From Agelas oroides (taxonomy: Eukaryota; Porifera; Demospongiae; Agelasida; Agelasidae), in the NCBI GenBank assembly GCA_949130485.1, contig OX422197.1, forward strand, positions 4,990,693 to 5,054,692: a DNA stretch of 64,000 nucleotides, in the 5' to 3' direction. The position numbers and the translations under genes are program-made. Positions within the stretch are counted from its first letter, which is position 1; the number at the start of each line of letters is the position of its first letter. Positions 55,522 through 64,000 of the stretch are shown here, in pieces. Below the pieces are notes generated by a model, which did no database searches, was not told the origin of the DNA, and saw nothing but the letters and a program-made list of their open reading frames with translations.

Positions 55522-57537
55522 ATGGCCAGTGTAGTGTATGAAACAGTAACTTGTTTGCTGTTGTTGACTGCTGTCAGAGGTACCAGTGTTCAGCCAAAGA
55601 TCATCTATGTTGATAAAGTGAATAGGACACTAGAGCCCAGTTTCTGGCAGGATAAAACAAAATTTAGTAGTATAGTAGTGACTCTAGATAGTGTGGAATT
55701 GCATAATTCCACACTAGTGGCTGTGAAACATGAGTCAAAGTGTGAGGAGCTCCAGGAATCGGTAGCTGATGCATCTTGTGATCCACCATGTCCCACCTGG
55801 TTTTTCCCTGATCCCTCCTCAAATGGCACATGCAGATGTGGAAATGATGTTCAGGATACTGTCAGATGTAAGAACTCAATAAAGGAGGCCTCAATACTTA
55901 ACTGCTACTGTATGACGTACAACAAATCTACAGGTCCGGTTGTTGGTGCTTGCTTCTACAATTGCATGAATCCCACATTGAAAAATGAATTGCATCGTTT
56001 TCATGAATTACATCATTTGCTACCATCCAATATCACAGAGCTTAATAACTATATGTGTGGGTACTTCAACCGAGCAGGACAACTCTGTGGAAAATGCAAG
56101 GAGAATTATAGCATACCAGTTTACTCTTATGATTTAAAGTGTATGCAGTGCTCTACTAGTCCCTTCAACTGGATACTGTACATCCTAGCTGCTTTTCTAC
56201 CACTTACAGTGTTCTTTGTTCTGGTTGTGAGTTGCAGGCTTAGTGCTACTTCACCAAAATTGCTTGCCTTTGTCTTCTTCAGTCAGTCTTTTGCAAAAGG
56301 AGGGAATGTGCGTGCTGTGCTAGAAGTAACAAAACTCTACCCCATCATTACAAAGTTAGCAAAAGTCCTATTTACACTTTATGGTATCTGGAACTTGGAT
56401 TTCTTTCGTACTCTACTGCCACACATTTGTGTTAATGTAGACACACTGCAAGCTTTGGCACTTGACTATGCTGTAGCCTTCTATCCCCTGATTTTGCTTG
56501 TAGTAACATATGTACTCATTCAAATTCGGTTCTGCAATTTCAGGGTCATTAGGGTTATGTGCAGACCATTCCGCAGGTGTACAGAGCACTTCAGAAGCCA
56601 GTGGAATGTGGGGACCTCCATTGTTGAGGCTTTTGCTACCTTCCTTCTCCTCTCATACTTAAAGCTTCTCGGCGTCTCCTCTGACCTTCTCATCCCAACA
56701 CAGGTGTACAATGGAAATGGTACCTTGGTGGGACTATATCTGTTCTATGATGCAACAATTGAGTACTTTGGTGAAGAACACCTGCCTTATGCTCTCCTAG
56801 CTGTGTTTGTCATGCTGGTCTTCATCCTCTTTCCTCTACTTCTTCTACTGCTGTATCCAATGCGGTGCTTTCAACAGTGTCTTGGCTGTTGTGGAGTAAG
56901 GTGGCATGCTCTTCCCATCTTCATCGATGCATTCCAGGGATGCTACAAAGATGGAACTAATGGGACACGAGATTGTCGTTATTTTGCTGCTGCCTTTCTT
57001 CTTGCCCGGATTTTACTTTGTGTTGCCTTTGCTCTCAATCAAACGGGAATGTTCTATGTTGCAGCACTGTTTGTGCTTTTAGCACTGGCAATGGCCATCG
57101 TCATTGTGAAACCCTACAAACCTAGATATTCAACATACAATGCTGTGGACTCAGTTCTAGTTCTTATAATGGCTTTGTGGTGTGCTACTGCTGTGTGTAT
57201 CATTATAGCAGGACTGGAATCTCACAGTTGGCTGAAGTTTTCAGTTCCACTGGGATTCACAGTGGCTCTACTACCTCTTTTCTACATATCCTTTGTTACC
57301 CTACACTGGATGTGTTCTCGAAGGCAGTATGGGCGGAGGGTGATGGGAAGAGTATGTAATTGGATTGGAGGAAGACCTAGGCATATTCGCACTGCTGGTT
57401 CAGAAGAATCCCTTCCCGACAGGCTAATCAACCCTGATGAATACGAGGAAGACCTGATGAATCCAGTCGCTGTTCAGGTTGAAGAAAACTTGAGTGATAA
57501 TTTGAATGCAAATGAAGAGTTTAAAACTGCCTACTGA
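55522..57537 (+). CDS. Multi-pass membrane protein with Cys-rich ectodomain (671 aa, single exon)
   Basis: The start is the ATG at 55522 (MASVVYETV); the frame opens 15 bases earlier only with GTG. A signal peptide (TCLLLLTAVRG) is followed by about 185 extracellular residues with many Cys (CDPPCPTWFF, CRCG, NCYCMTY, CGKCKENYSIPVYSYDLKCMQC) and several NxS/T sites, then about seven or more membrane helices: WILYILAAFLPLTVFFVLVV, AFYPLILLVVTYVLI, FATFLLLSYLKLL, LLAVFVMLVFILFPLLLLLL, FAAAFLLARILLCVAF, FYVAALFVLLALAMAIVIV, SVLVLIMALWCATAVCIIIA, FTVALLPLFYISFVTL. The tail is acidic. I recall large sponge families with the same LCGxCxxxYSxPVYSY / NWxLYILxAFLPLT signature, of unknown role; receptor or channel-like, but no known domain can be named. 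A tandem copy lies at 62101. Confidence 0.88.
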   Translation: MASVVYETVTCLLLLTAVRGTSVQPKIIYVDKVNRTLEPSFWQDKTKFSSIVVTLDSVELHNSTLVAVKHESKCEELQESVADASCDPPCPTWFFPDPSSNGTCRCGNDVQDTVRCKNSIKEASILNCYCMTYNKSTGPVVGACFYNCMNPTLKNELHRFHELHHLLPSNITELNNYMCGYFNRAGQLCGKCKENYSIPVYSYDLKCMQCSTSPFNWILYILAAFLPLTVFFVLVVSCRLSATSPKLLAFVFFSQSFAKGGNVRAVLEVTKLYPIITKLAKVLFTLYGIWNLDFFRTLLPHICVNVDTLQALALDYAVAFYPLILLVVTYVLIQIRFCNFRVIRVMCRPFRRCTEHFRSQWNVGTSIVEAFATFLLLSYLKLLGVSSDLLIPTQVYNGNGTLVGLYLFYDATIEYFGEEHLPYALLAVFVMLVFILFPLLLLLLYPMRCFQQCLGCCGVRWHALPIFIDAFQGCYKDGTNGTRDCRYFAAAFLLARILLCVAFALNQTGMFYVAALFVLLALAMAIVIVKPYKPRYSTYNAVDSVLVLIMALWCATAVCIIIAGLESHSWLKFSVPLGFTVALLPLFYISFVTLHWMCSRRQYGRRVMGRVCNWIGGRPRHIRTAGSEESLPDRLINPDEYEEDLMNPVAVQVEENLSDNLNANEEFKTAY

Positions 57538-58836
57538 GCACCTTTATGGAAGTTTAAACGTTAAGATTTTGTAATTGATGATTTGCGTGGAAAGGCTGTA
57601 TCTTATCTGTTTGTATGACTCACTATAATGATTTGTTGTATATCTATCCCACAGTATGTTTATGTTGTGCCTACAAAGTTTATGTGGAGTGATTATTGGG
57701 GCGACTGTAAATTCTAAATTTACGTACGCACATTGCATTTTCACTTGAAACAGCCGGGATTATTTTTTTCAGCCAAATATAGAGTTCAGCAGCTATGTAT
57801 ACGAAGCGATTTAACGTCCGAAGTGCTATAAAACCGACAAATGCAGTGCATGACATAGTTTTTTTGATAGTGTCAGCTGTCATAAGTATGCGTCATCAAG
57901 CTCAGCTTATTATGCTCATGTAACAGTAGATAGCTAGTGACAAAGCCTGCTGTGTGCCATGACAAATTAGTAAATCAGCAGTTTGCTGCTTGCTCAGCCT
58001 CGCTCCACGATGATAAATCATCTCACTAGTATATTATAGGCTTAGTGCTTTAACCGAAGGTACTTCAATCATAAATGTATCCATCTGTGGTGTCAAACTT
58101 CAGTAAATCCTCTCAGGCTTGGAAAGACAGGCTAAAACATTGGGCGTAGCTACACATGCACTTTTGTGGCTTTTCTCAACATTACTATATATCTTTCAAC
58201 TTGGGGTGTAATATATATATGAGAAAGCGACAATACAGCCTTTGATTATCTAGATACCATAAAATATTAAACTGGACTTAAGGTGGAGTGCATGAGTTTC
58301 ATGTTGTTTTTTTCGACATAACAAATTGAGTTGATTTTGTGGCATATTGATCTTGTGAGAATTAATCTGGTGGCAATTGATCTTGTGAGAATTGATCTCG
58401 TGAGACCGAGTCATTCAACAGTTCAACTGTAACACTAGCCATAGGTTATATAGTATATAAGCATTAATGTTGGACATTCAGGTGAAGGATCTCATCCTGT
58501 AGCTAACTCCAAATACTCGGAAATTCAGCCGAATAACTCCCCAACTCAGAGTCCTTTCTAGCAATAATTTTTGTATTGGGCACTCTTAAATTTACGAATT
58601 GGTTGGAGTCATCCTGGTTGTTTGAGAGACAAAACGCCGAGATCAAGCCAATCACCTTATGGTCAATAGTCCATCCAGTGGTCACACAGTTACCTGTTGG
58701 AGCACTAAAGATAAGGACATGCTGCTGTCAACCTGTCCCTTGACTGGCTGGCTGTCTTGTCCTTTTTTGTTTTTATGGCCACGGGAGTTTAGCTAGGTTC
58801 ATCTGTTGTATGCCTGCGTGCGTGCGTGTGTGTGTC
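57538..58836. other. Intergenic with a partial R3 copy
   Basis: No gene seen. About 57925-58035 is an inverted, shortened copy of repeat R3 (CAGTTTGCTGCTTGCTCAG). TTGATCTTGTGAGAATTGAT-like words repeat near 58340-58400. Confidence 0.55.
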
Positions 58837-59622
58837 GGTTTGGTACCACTTAGCCTACTCCCATTTCAGAATCAAATTGTGCCATTTCGCCTACTCAACT
58901 AAAAACAAATTTTTTTTGACACTAATTGATTGACTAGTAATTATCCAAGCAATTGAGCTTGCCTTTCCTACAACAGAGGTGAAGGGGTGCTTTTTCCACT
59001 TCGCTCAGGCTATAATATCCACACTTGGACTTAAAGTTGCCTATCGAGAAGACGCCTCATTTGGGCGTTTCATACGCCAGACAGTTGCACTAGCTTTTGT
59101 GCCTCTTCGATTTTACGACTAGCCTGGCAAGCAGTCAAGGTTACAGCTCCCAATCTGCCCAGGGTTGATGAGTTTGTAGCCTACTTCGAAGAAACGTGGC
59201 TGGTGGGCAATTTCTCTCCTCGCCGATGGAATGTCCACGACATGGATGCAAACAGCCCAAGGACAAACAACAACGTTGAAGGCTGGCACAATAAACGAGT
59301 TGTCAGAAAAGCTCATCCAAATGTATATGAGCTGATTGAAATTTTTAAACAGGAACAAGCCCACACAGAGGTTTCCACTGCTCAGCTGGCAACTGGTTCT
59401 CAACCACCAAAAAGGGTGAAGAAGTTCATTGCAAAGGATAAGAGGATAGAAGAACTGAAGAAAATGTTTAGCCAGGACACTATTTCATTAGGTGGTTAGT
59501 GTAATTTCTTCATTGCTTTACTTAAAAATTGTTTTTAGTCGAGTAGGCGAAATGGCACAATTTGACCATTAGTAGGCGAAATAGGAGTAGGCGAAATGGG
59601 AGTAGGCGAAGTGGGACTAACC
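58837..59622 (+). mobile_element. MULE-derived element with decayed transposase
   Basis: Inverted ends GGTTTGGTACCACTTAGCCT...ACTCCCATTTC and the inverse of GGGACTAACC, with GCCTACTCCCATTTCGCC. Flanks GTGTGTGTC (58828-58836) and CTGTGTGTC (59623-59631) match 8 of 9, but the left one is in TG repeat. Inside is a two-frame remnant of a Mutator-type transposase C-terminus: frame 1 (58948-59120) with KGCFFHFAQAIISTLGLKVA and FVPLRFYD, then frame 2 (59122-59499) with FEETWLVGNFSPRRWNVHD and RTNNNVEGWHNKRVVRKAHP. The DDE catalytic region is missing. Confidence 0.8.
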
Positions 59623-60965
59623 CTGTGTGTCTGCCCCATTACTCTTGCAGGTAATTAATTCCAGGCTGCCTATTATATCTATACTCACAATCTATGACAT
59701 AGTGAAAGCATACCCTGGCTTGTTTTGAGGTCTTGTTCTTATATAGTAAAAGTGCAACTGTTAATGTACTCTGGCTTGTCTGTGGGCTTTTTGATGTGTC
59801 ATTCTGCCTTATGCCATTGGTCCAGATAATTGGATTTTAAAACCCAAGATCAGGAAGTGTTATATTACCAACTGGCAGCTTTCTCTAACCACGGCTGGTT
59901 CAAGCCAGACTTGGTCTGTTCATTTACAGTGGTAGCTATATGTATTTCACTATTATGAAACTCAGAACAGATTTAAACTCTGCACTGTCCGCAATTTCAA
60001 TTATGTCTCACTACAATGTCGTATACATGAAAATGTTGAAAAATAGAACTTACACCGGTCTGGTTTTCCAGACTAGTGTCAATCAACGGCTTGAGATTTG
60101 ACTAAGCATAGATAATTATTTCTAGTGTTGAGCTAGCTCATGCTTGCACCAATCAACGAAGGAATCAGAGCTTGAGAACGGTCACAGACCCTATCACATT
60201 AATACCAAAATGATGGGTGGAACAGTTGTGAATGTCACCACAGCTCTTGTCATCTTCATTTTCCATTATATGGTTTTACCATGAACTCTAGGGTGATGGC
60301 AGTGTGCAGTTGCATGATACTACGAATTAAACAACCGTATGTATCAAAGGTGCTTACCAAAGATTTTGTGTGTGTAAAACTCAAAAAAGTCCAGAAGCTA
60401 AAGTAGATATATACAACAGCAGATAGCTAATTCATGTAGTAAATAGTAGGCCTAACCACTTCCTTCAGCGGTTACACTACGTCATGCCTCACAGACTCCA
60501 GAAGAGACTTTCTTACTTTTGTCACATCATACACATGAACCTCCATGTCTTAACGAAAAACAAAACAAAAAAAACTGTTATCAAGGTGAGTAGTCCTGTT
60601 CTCAGATAGGTTGAAAATTGATAACTAAATAAACATGAAAGTATGTACCACTTAAATATTATGTGTTATGTACATACTCTAGATCATAATGTTTTTGTCT
60701 ATCTATCATGGCAGAGTGAATTGCAACTTGCATAAACACTTGCTTGTTCATTTTTGCAGATAAATTGGAAATGTGAATCTTGGCTTGTTACTGCCTCACC
60801 ATAATGTAGCTATACCTGTGGATCTGCACCTCTTTAATCTTGTCACATAAAGCCTGTTACAATTTGCCTGTGCTGTAGGAACTGTTAATTAAGTTGAATG
60901 TCTAATGTGGTATGTAGAAAGGACGTTTGGCAGAGTTAATTTGAGGTATTGTCTAAGTTATAGTT
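59623..60965. other. Intergenic, no gene seen
   Basis: AT-rich, stops in all frames; no repeat recognised beyond short AT words. Confidence 0.5.
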
Positions 60966-61580
60966 GTACCATGGCTTCTTAATGGGTATGGCGATTGTAC
61001 CATCTGAGGGTCAATGATGTCCTTCCGAGGGCGAAGCCCGAGGAAGGACATTAGTAACCCGAGGGTGGTACAACACAATTAGCCTCGTCCCCAGACCCCA
61101 CCCAAAACTCGGGAAAGGGGCCTGGTGTCACTTGCAAACTTTCTCGTATGTGCTGTGTCAGCAGTCTTCGTTTGGAGTAGAGGAATCACGTTCGTCCATT
61201 ACCAATTACTAAATTCTTGACACGTGAAAGTAGTAGACTCGTTCCAAGACCATTTGAAAATGGGAACGAGGCAAGCAGACTTTTCATAAACCTCGGATTT
61301 CAGAAACTTAGAGCATAGTTACGCTTGCTAGGCTACTACTCTTGCCTCACAGGATTTGTCTGTAGTCGCTCCGTAGCAAGATCTATTCATCTACTCTGTA
61401 ATGCCATTGTCAACAGTAGCTGGCTACCACGTGATCACGTAAGGCATGTAATTCTTACATAATATGCTGACTCAGCACATACGAGAAAGTTTGCAAGTGA
61501 CACCAGGCCCCTTTCCCGATTTTTGGGTGGGGCCTGGGGATGAGGCTACAACACAATACCCATTAAGAAGCCATGGTACA
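60966..61580. mobile_element. Outer palindrome carrying a nested MITE
   Basis: TGTACCATGGCTTCTTAATG (from 60966) and CATTAAGAAGCCATGGTACA (to about 61580) are inverted. After removing the inner MITE the outer element is about 135 bp. It holds a second hairpin GTCCTTCCGAGGGC / GCCCGAGGAAGGAC near 61019-61050. Confidence 0.82.
61080..61548. mobile_element. TAGCCTCG-type MITE, 469 bp
   Basis: Ends TAGCCTCGTCCCCAGACCCC and GGGGCCTGGGGATGAGGCTA, with long inverted repeats (about 90 bp, including CACTTGCAAACTTTCTCGTA). Flanked by CAACACAAT on both sides (61071-61079 and 61549-61557), a perfect 9-bp duplication. Confidence 0.92.
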
Positions 61581-62100
61581 GCTGGCTTGTATCATAATTT
61601 GATCTGATTAGCACAGTTGCTTATAGCAACAACGATTGTGAGGCTTCTGCTATGTGAACGGGCTGGACTGTTGCTTAGCAACTAGTTGAGACAACTAGGA
61701 TCACAGGTGCCGCCACGGTGTACATGGGATTTGTACCCAGTGGCGGCTTCTTTTAACTTCCCACGCAGTATGATCCATCCATACCTAACTACATCAAGGC
61801 AGTTTTTCGTTCAATGTTGACCCATACCGACACTCATCCAGTCACTCTTTGTATGCGTTGGCTCCTCTTGGTCAGTTTTGTCTTTCTGCCCCAAATCCTC
61901 ACAACCCACTAAGAAAAACAAGTGAAACCCTAGTAATAGAAAGAAAGGTCCTCTCAGTCCTGAGGTGGCTTCTAACCACAAGGTCAGCTTTCAGCTTTCA
62001 ATTTCCTTGAGAGCCTAGGGAGTATGGTAGTAATTACCCACCAGTTTGAGTAACCTAACATTTTCCCAGTACTTTGCAGATGCGCTTGTTATAAGCAGTC
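61581..62100. other. 5' flank of the second membrane-protein copy
   Basis: No gene. A hairpin GCCGCCAC...GTGGCGGC spans about 61707-61748. Confidence 0.5.
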
Positions 62101-64000
62101 ATGACCAGTGTAGTGTATGAAGTAGGGTATAGTCTAAATTCACCCTGTTTGAAACCGTTACGTCACTGTAATAACTATTTATAATCCGTCGCGCACCTTA
62201 TTAAATATTTATAATCCGTCGCGCTGCCGTAGGTTAAATACATTAGACCATACAGCATGGTGGCCGTCTGAAGCGGCTCGTTGGCTAAATGGTTAAGGGT
62301 TAGGGTTAGGGCTAGGGCCAGGGAATACACTACTTCTTTTTTTTTTTCTGTGGTCTTACAAAATGTGATGAACATCTTCGCTTCGGTAGCCTCTTATGGA
62401 TATTTCATAAGGTGACGTAAACGGTTTCAACTATCCCTATGAAGTAGCAGCTTGCTTGCTGCTGTTGGTTGCTGTCAGAGGTACCAGTGTTCAGCCAAAA
62501 CAGATTGTCTATGTTGATGAAGTGAATGGGACACTAAATTCTTGGAAGAATAAAGCAGAATCTCTAGATCATGTGGAACTACACAAATATTCTCCTCTAG
62601 TGGTTGTGAAGCATGGGTGTAAGTGCGATGAGCTCCAGGAATCAGCAGCTGCTGCATCTCATGATTCACAATGTCCCACCTGGTTCTTCCCTGATCTCTC
62701 CTCAAATCGCACATGTAGATGTGGTGATGACATTAATGATACTGTCAGATGTAATAACTCAACAAAAGAGACATCTATACTTGAATGCTATTGCATGACA
62801 TACAATGAATCAACGGGGCCAGTTGTCGGTGCTTGCTTTTACAGTTGTCAAAATCATGGTGTAAATTCTTTATTGCCATCTGGTATTACCAATCTTAACA
62901 AGTATATGTGTGGGGATCTCAATCGGGAAGGACAACTCTGTGGAAGATGCAAAGGGAACTATAGCGTACCAGTTTACTCATATGAGATGAAGTCTGTGCA
63001 GTGCTCTACTAGTCCCTTCAACTGGATACTGTACATCCTAGCTGCTTTTCTACCACTTACAGTGTTCTTTGTTCTCGTTGTGAGTTGCAGGCTTAGTGCT
63101 ACTTCACCCAAATTGCTTGCATTTGTCTCCTTTAGTCAGTCTATTACAATAGGAGCAAATGTAAGCATTGTGTTAGCAGTAATAGAACCTTATCCCATTG
63201 CTACAAGTTTACAAAAGGTCATATTTACTCTTTATGGTTTCTGGAACTTGGACTTCTTTCGCACTCTACTGCCACACATTTGTGTTGATGTAGACACACT
63301 GCAGGCTTTGGCACTTGACTATGCTGTAGCTTTCTACCCCCTGATTTTGCTAGTAGTAACATATGTACTCATTGAAGTTAACATCTGCAATTTCAGGGTC
63401 ATTACGTTTATGTGCAGACCATTCCACAGGTGCACAGAGCACTTTAGAAGCCAGTGGGATGTGAGGAGCTCCATTGTTGATGCTTTTGCCACCTTCCTTC
63501 TCCTTTCATACCTAAAGCTTCTCAGTGTCTCATTTGACCTCCTCGTTCCAACACATGTGTACAACATAAACGGTAGCTCATTGGGACTGTATCTGTACTA
63601 TGATGCAACAATTGAATACTTTGGCGAAGAACACCTGCCTTATGGTGTCCTAGCTGTGTTTGTCTTGCTGATCTTCATCCTGTTTCCTCTTCTTCTGCTA
63701 CTGTATCCAATGCGGTGCTTTCAGCGGTGTCTTGGCTGCTGTGGAATAAGGTGGCATGCTCTTCCCATCTTCATCGATGCATTCCAGGGCTACTACAAAG
63801 ATGGAACTAATGGGACGCTAGATTGTCGTTATTTTGCTGCTGCCTTTCTTCTCGCCCGGATTTTACTTTTCATAATCTTTACTCTCACTCAAACAACACT
63901 GTTCTATGGTGCAGCACTGCTGGTTTTTATACTGTTGGTAATGGTAATAGTCACTGTGCAGCCCTGAGGAATATGAAGAGCACCTTACAGATCCAGTAGC
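62101..64000 (+). pseudogene. Second copy of the multi-pass membrane protein, broken
   Basis: Paralogue of 55522-57537. The ATG at 62101 (MTSVVYEV) is separated from the rest of the signal peptide (CLLLLVAVRGTSVQ, from 62451) by a 313-bp MITE with a 9-bp target duplication. The body from 62456 is open and very similar (about 500 residues, same Cys pattern and helices). At 63967 the frame ends in a TGA where a block equal to 320 bp of copy 1 is missing; beyond it, in another frame, EEYEEHLTDPVA matches copy 1 EEDLMNPVA. So the last membrane helices are lost. The ORF continues off the window in the shifted frame. An intron-like skipping of the MITE cannot be excluded. Confidence 0.85.
62125..62437. 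mobile_element. MITE in the signal-peptide codons, 313 bp
   Basis: Ends GGGTATAGTCTAAATTCACC...GAAACCGTTACGTCAC and GTGACGTAAACGGTTTCAAC...TATCCC are inverted. Flanks TATGAAGTA at 62116-62124 and 62438-62446 are identical 9-mers. A GGTTAGGGTTAGGG run near 62298-62320 and a duplicated TATTTATAATCCGTCGCGC lie inside. Confidence 0.88.

Noticed and set aside
62290..62325. Telomere repeat (GGTTAGGG)
   Set aside because: Only about three imperfect units inside a MITE with clear target duplications; an interstitial coincidence.
1..64000. tRNA, rRNA or other structured RNA genes
   Set aside because: Scanned by eye; none recognised. A covariance-model search would be needed to be sure.

Overview
The window is animal nuclear DNA. 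Its genes are split by many short introns, it holds several kinds of transposable element, and satellite-like repeats fill a large part of it. The mix of genes points to a sponge, most likely a demosponge, but this is inference and not a database result. It rests on two divergent T-box genes of loose subfamily identity, small introns, a seven-or-more-pass membrane protein family with a Cys-rich ectodomain that I recall as greatly expanded in sponges, and Helitron-style repeat ORFs that I recall from sponge genomes.

Layout. 1-966: decayed LINE reverse transcriptase (minus). 967-7142: minisatellite of CTCTACTTG/CTCTACCATGG-type units, with an inverted block at 2149-3575. 7544-10090 (minus) and 12865-14982 (plus): two head-to-head T-box genes. 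The 2.8 kb between them holds a T-site-like palindrome and a long-TIR transposon carrying a LINE fragment and a MITE. 15189-19723 (minus): ERI2-type 3'-5' exonuclease with a C-terminal GRF zinc finger, first exon not found. 21304-31064 (minus): 14-exon carnitine O-acetyltransferase ending in a peroxisomal SKL. 32380-38168 (plus): unrecognised three-exon gene with a Cys motif and about 25 copies of a 10-residue repeat. 38717-44039 (minus): VAMP4-like R-SNARE. 44211-45107 (minus): intronless TPMT-family methyltransferase. 45180-46587 (plus): short glutaredoxin-like protein, separated from TPMT by only 72 bp. 47110-48490: 19-bp minisatellite. 48827-55324: a three-deep nest, in which a MITE is split by a Ty3/gypsy retrotransposon with identical LTRs and an intact 1280-aa gag-pol, whose 5' LTR is split by a 1.9-kb element. 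55522-57537 (plus): intact multi-pass membrane protein. 58837-59622: MULE-derived element. 62101-64000 (plus): second, broken copy of the membrane protein.

Exon models were built by hand from GT/AG sites, reading phase and family similarity. For both T-box genes, CRAT, the glutaredoxin, TPMT and the VAMP4 gene the exons join in phase without stops. ERI2 lacks its first exon, and the last VAMP4 exon is uncertain.

The genes do not form one pathway. They look like ordinary housekeeping and regulatory genes (transcription, RNA turnover, acyl-carnitine metabolism, membrane fusion, methyl transfer, redox) packed tightly among mobile DNA. The main themes for a second look are: a MITE family starting TAGCCTCG with 9-10 bp target-site duplications at several sites; the nested, very young retrotransposon; splice acceptors made of CA repeats in three unrelated genes; long pyrimidine tracts at most CRAT acceptors; and the inverted minisatellite.
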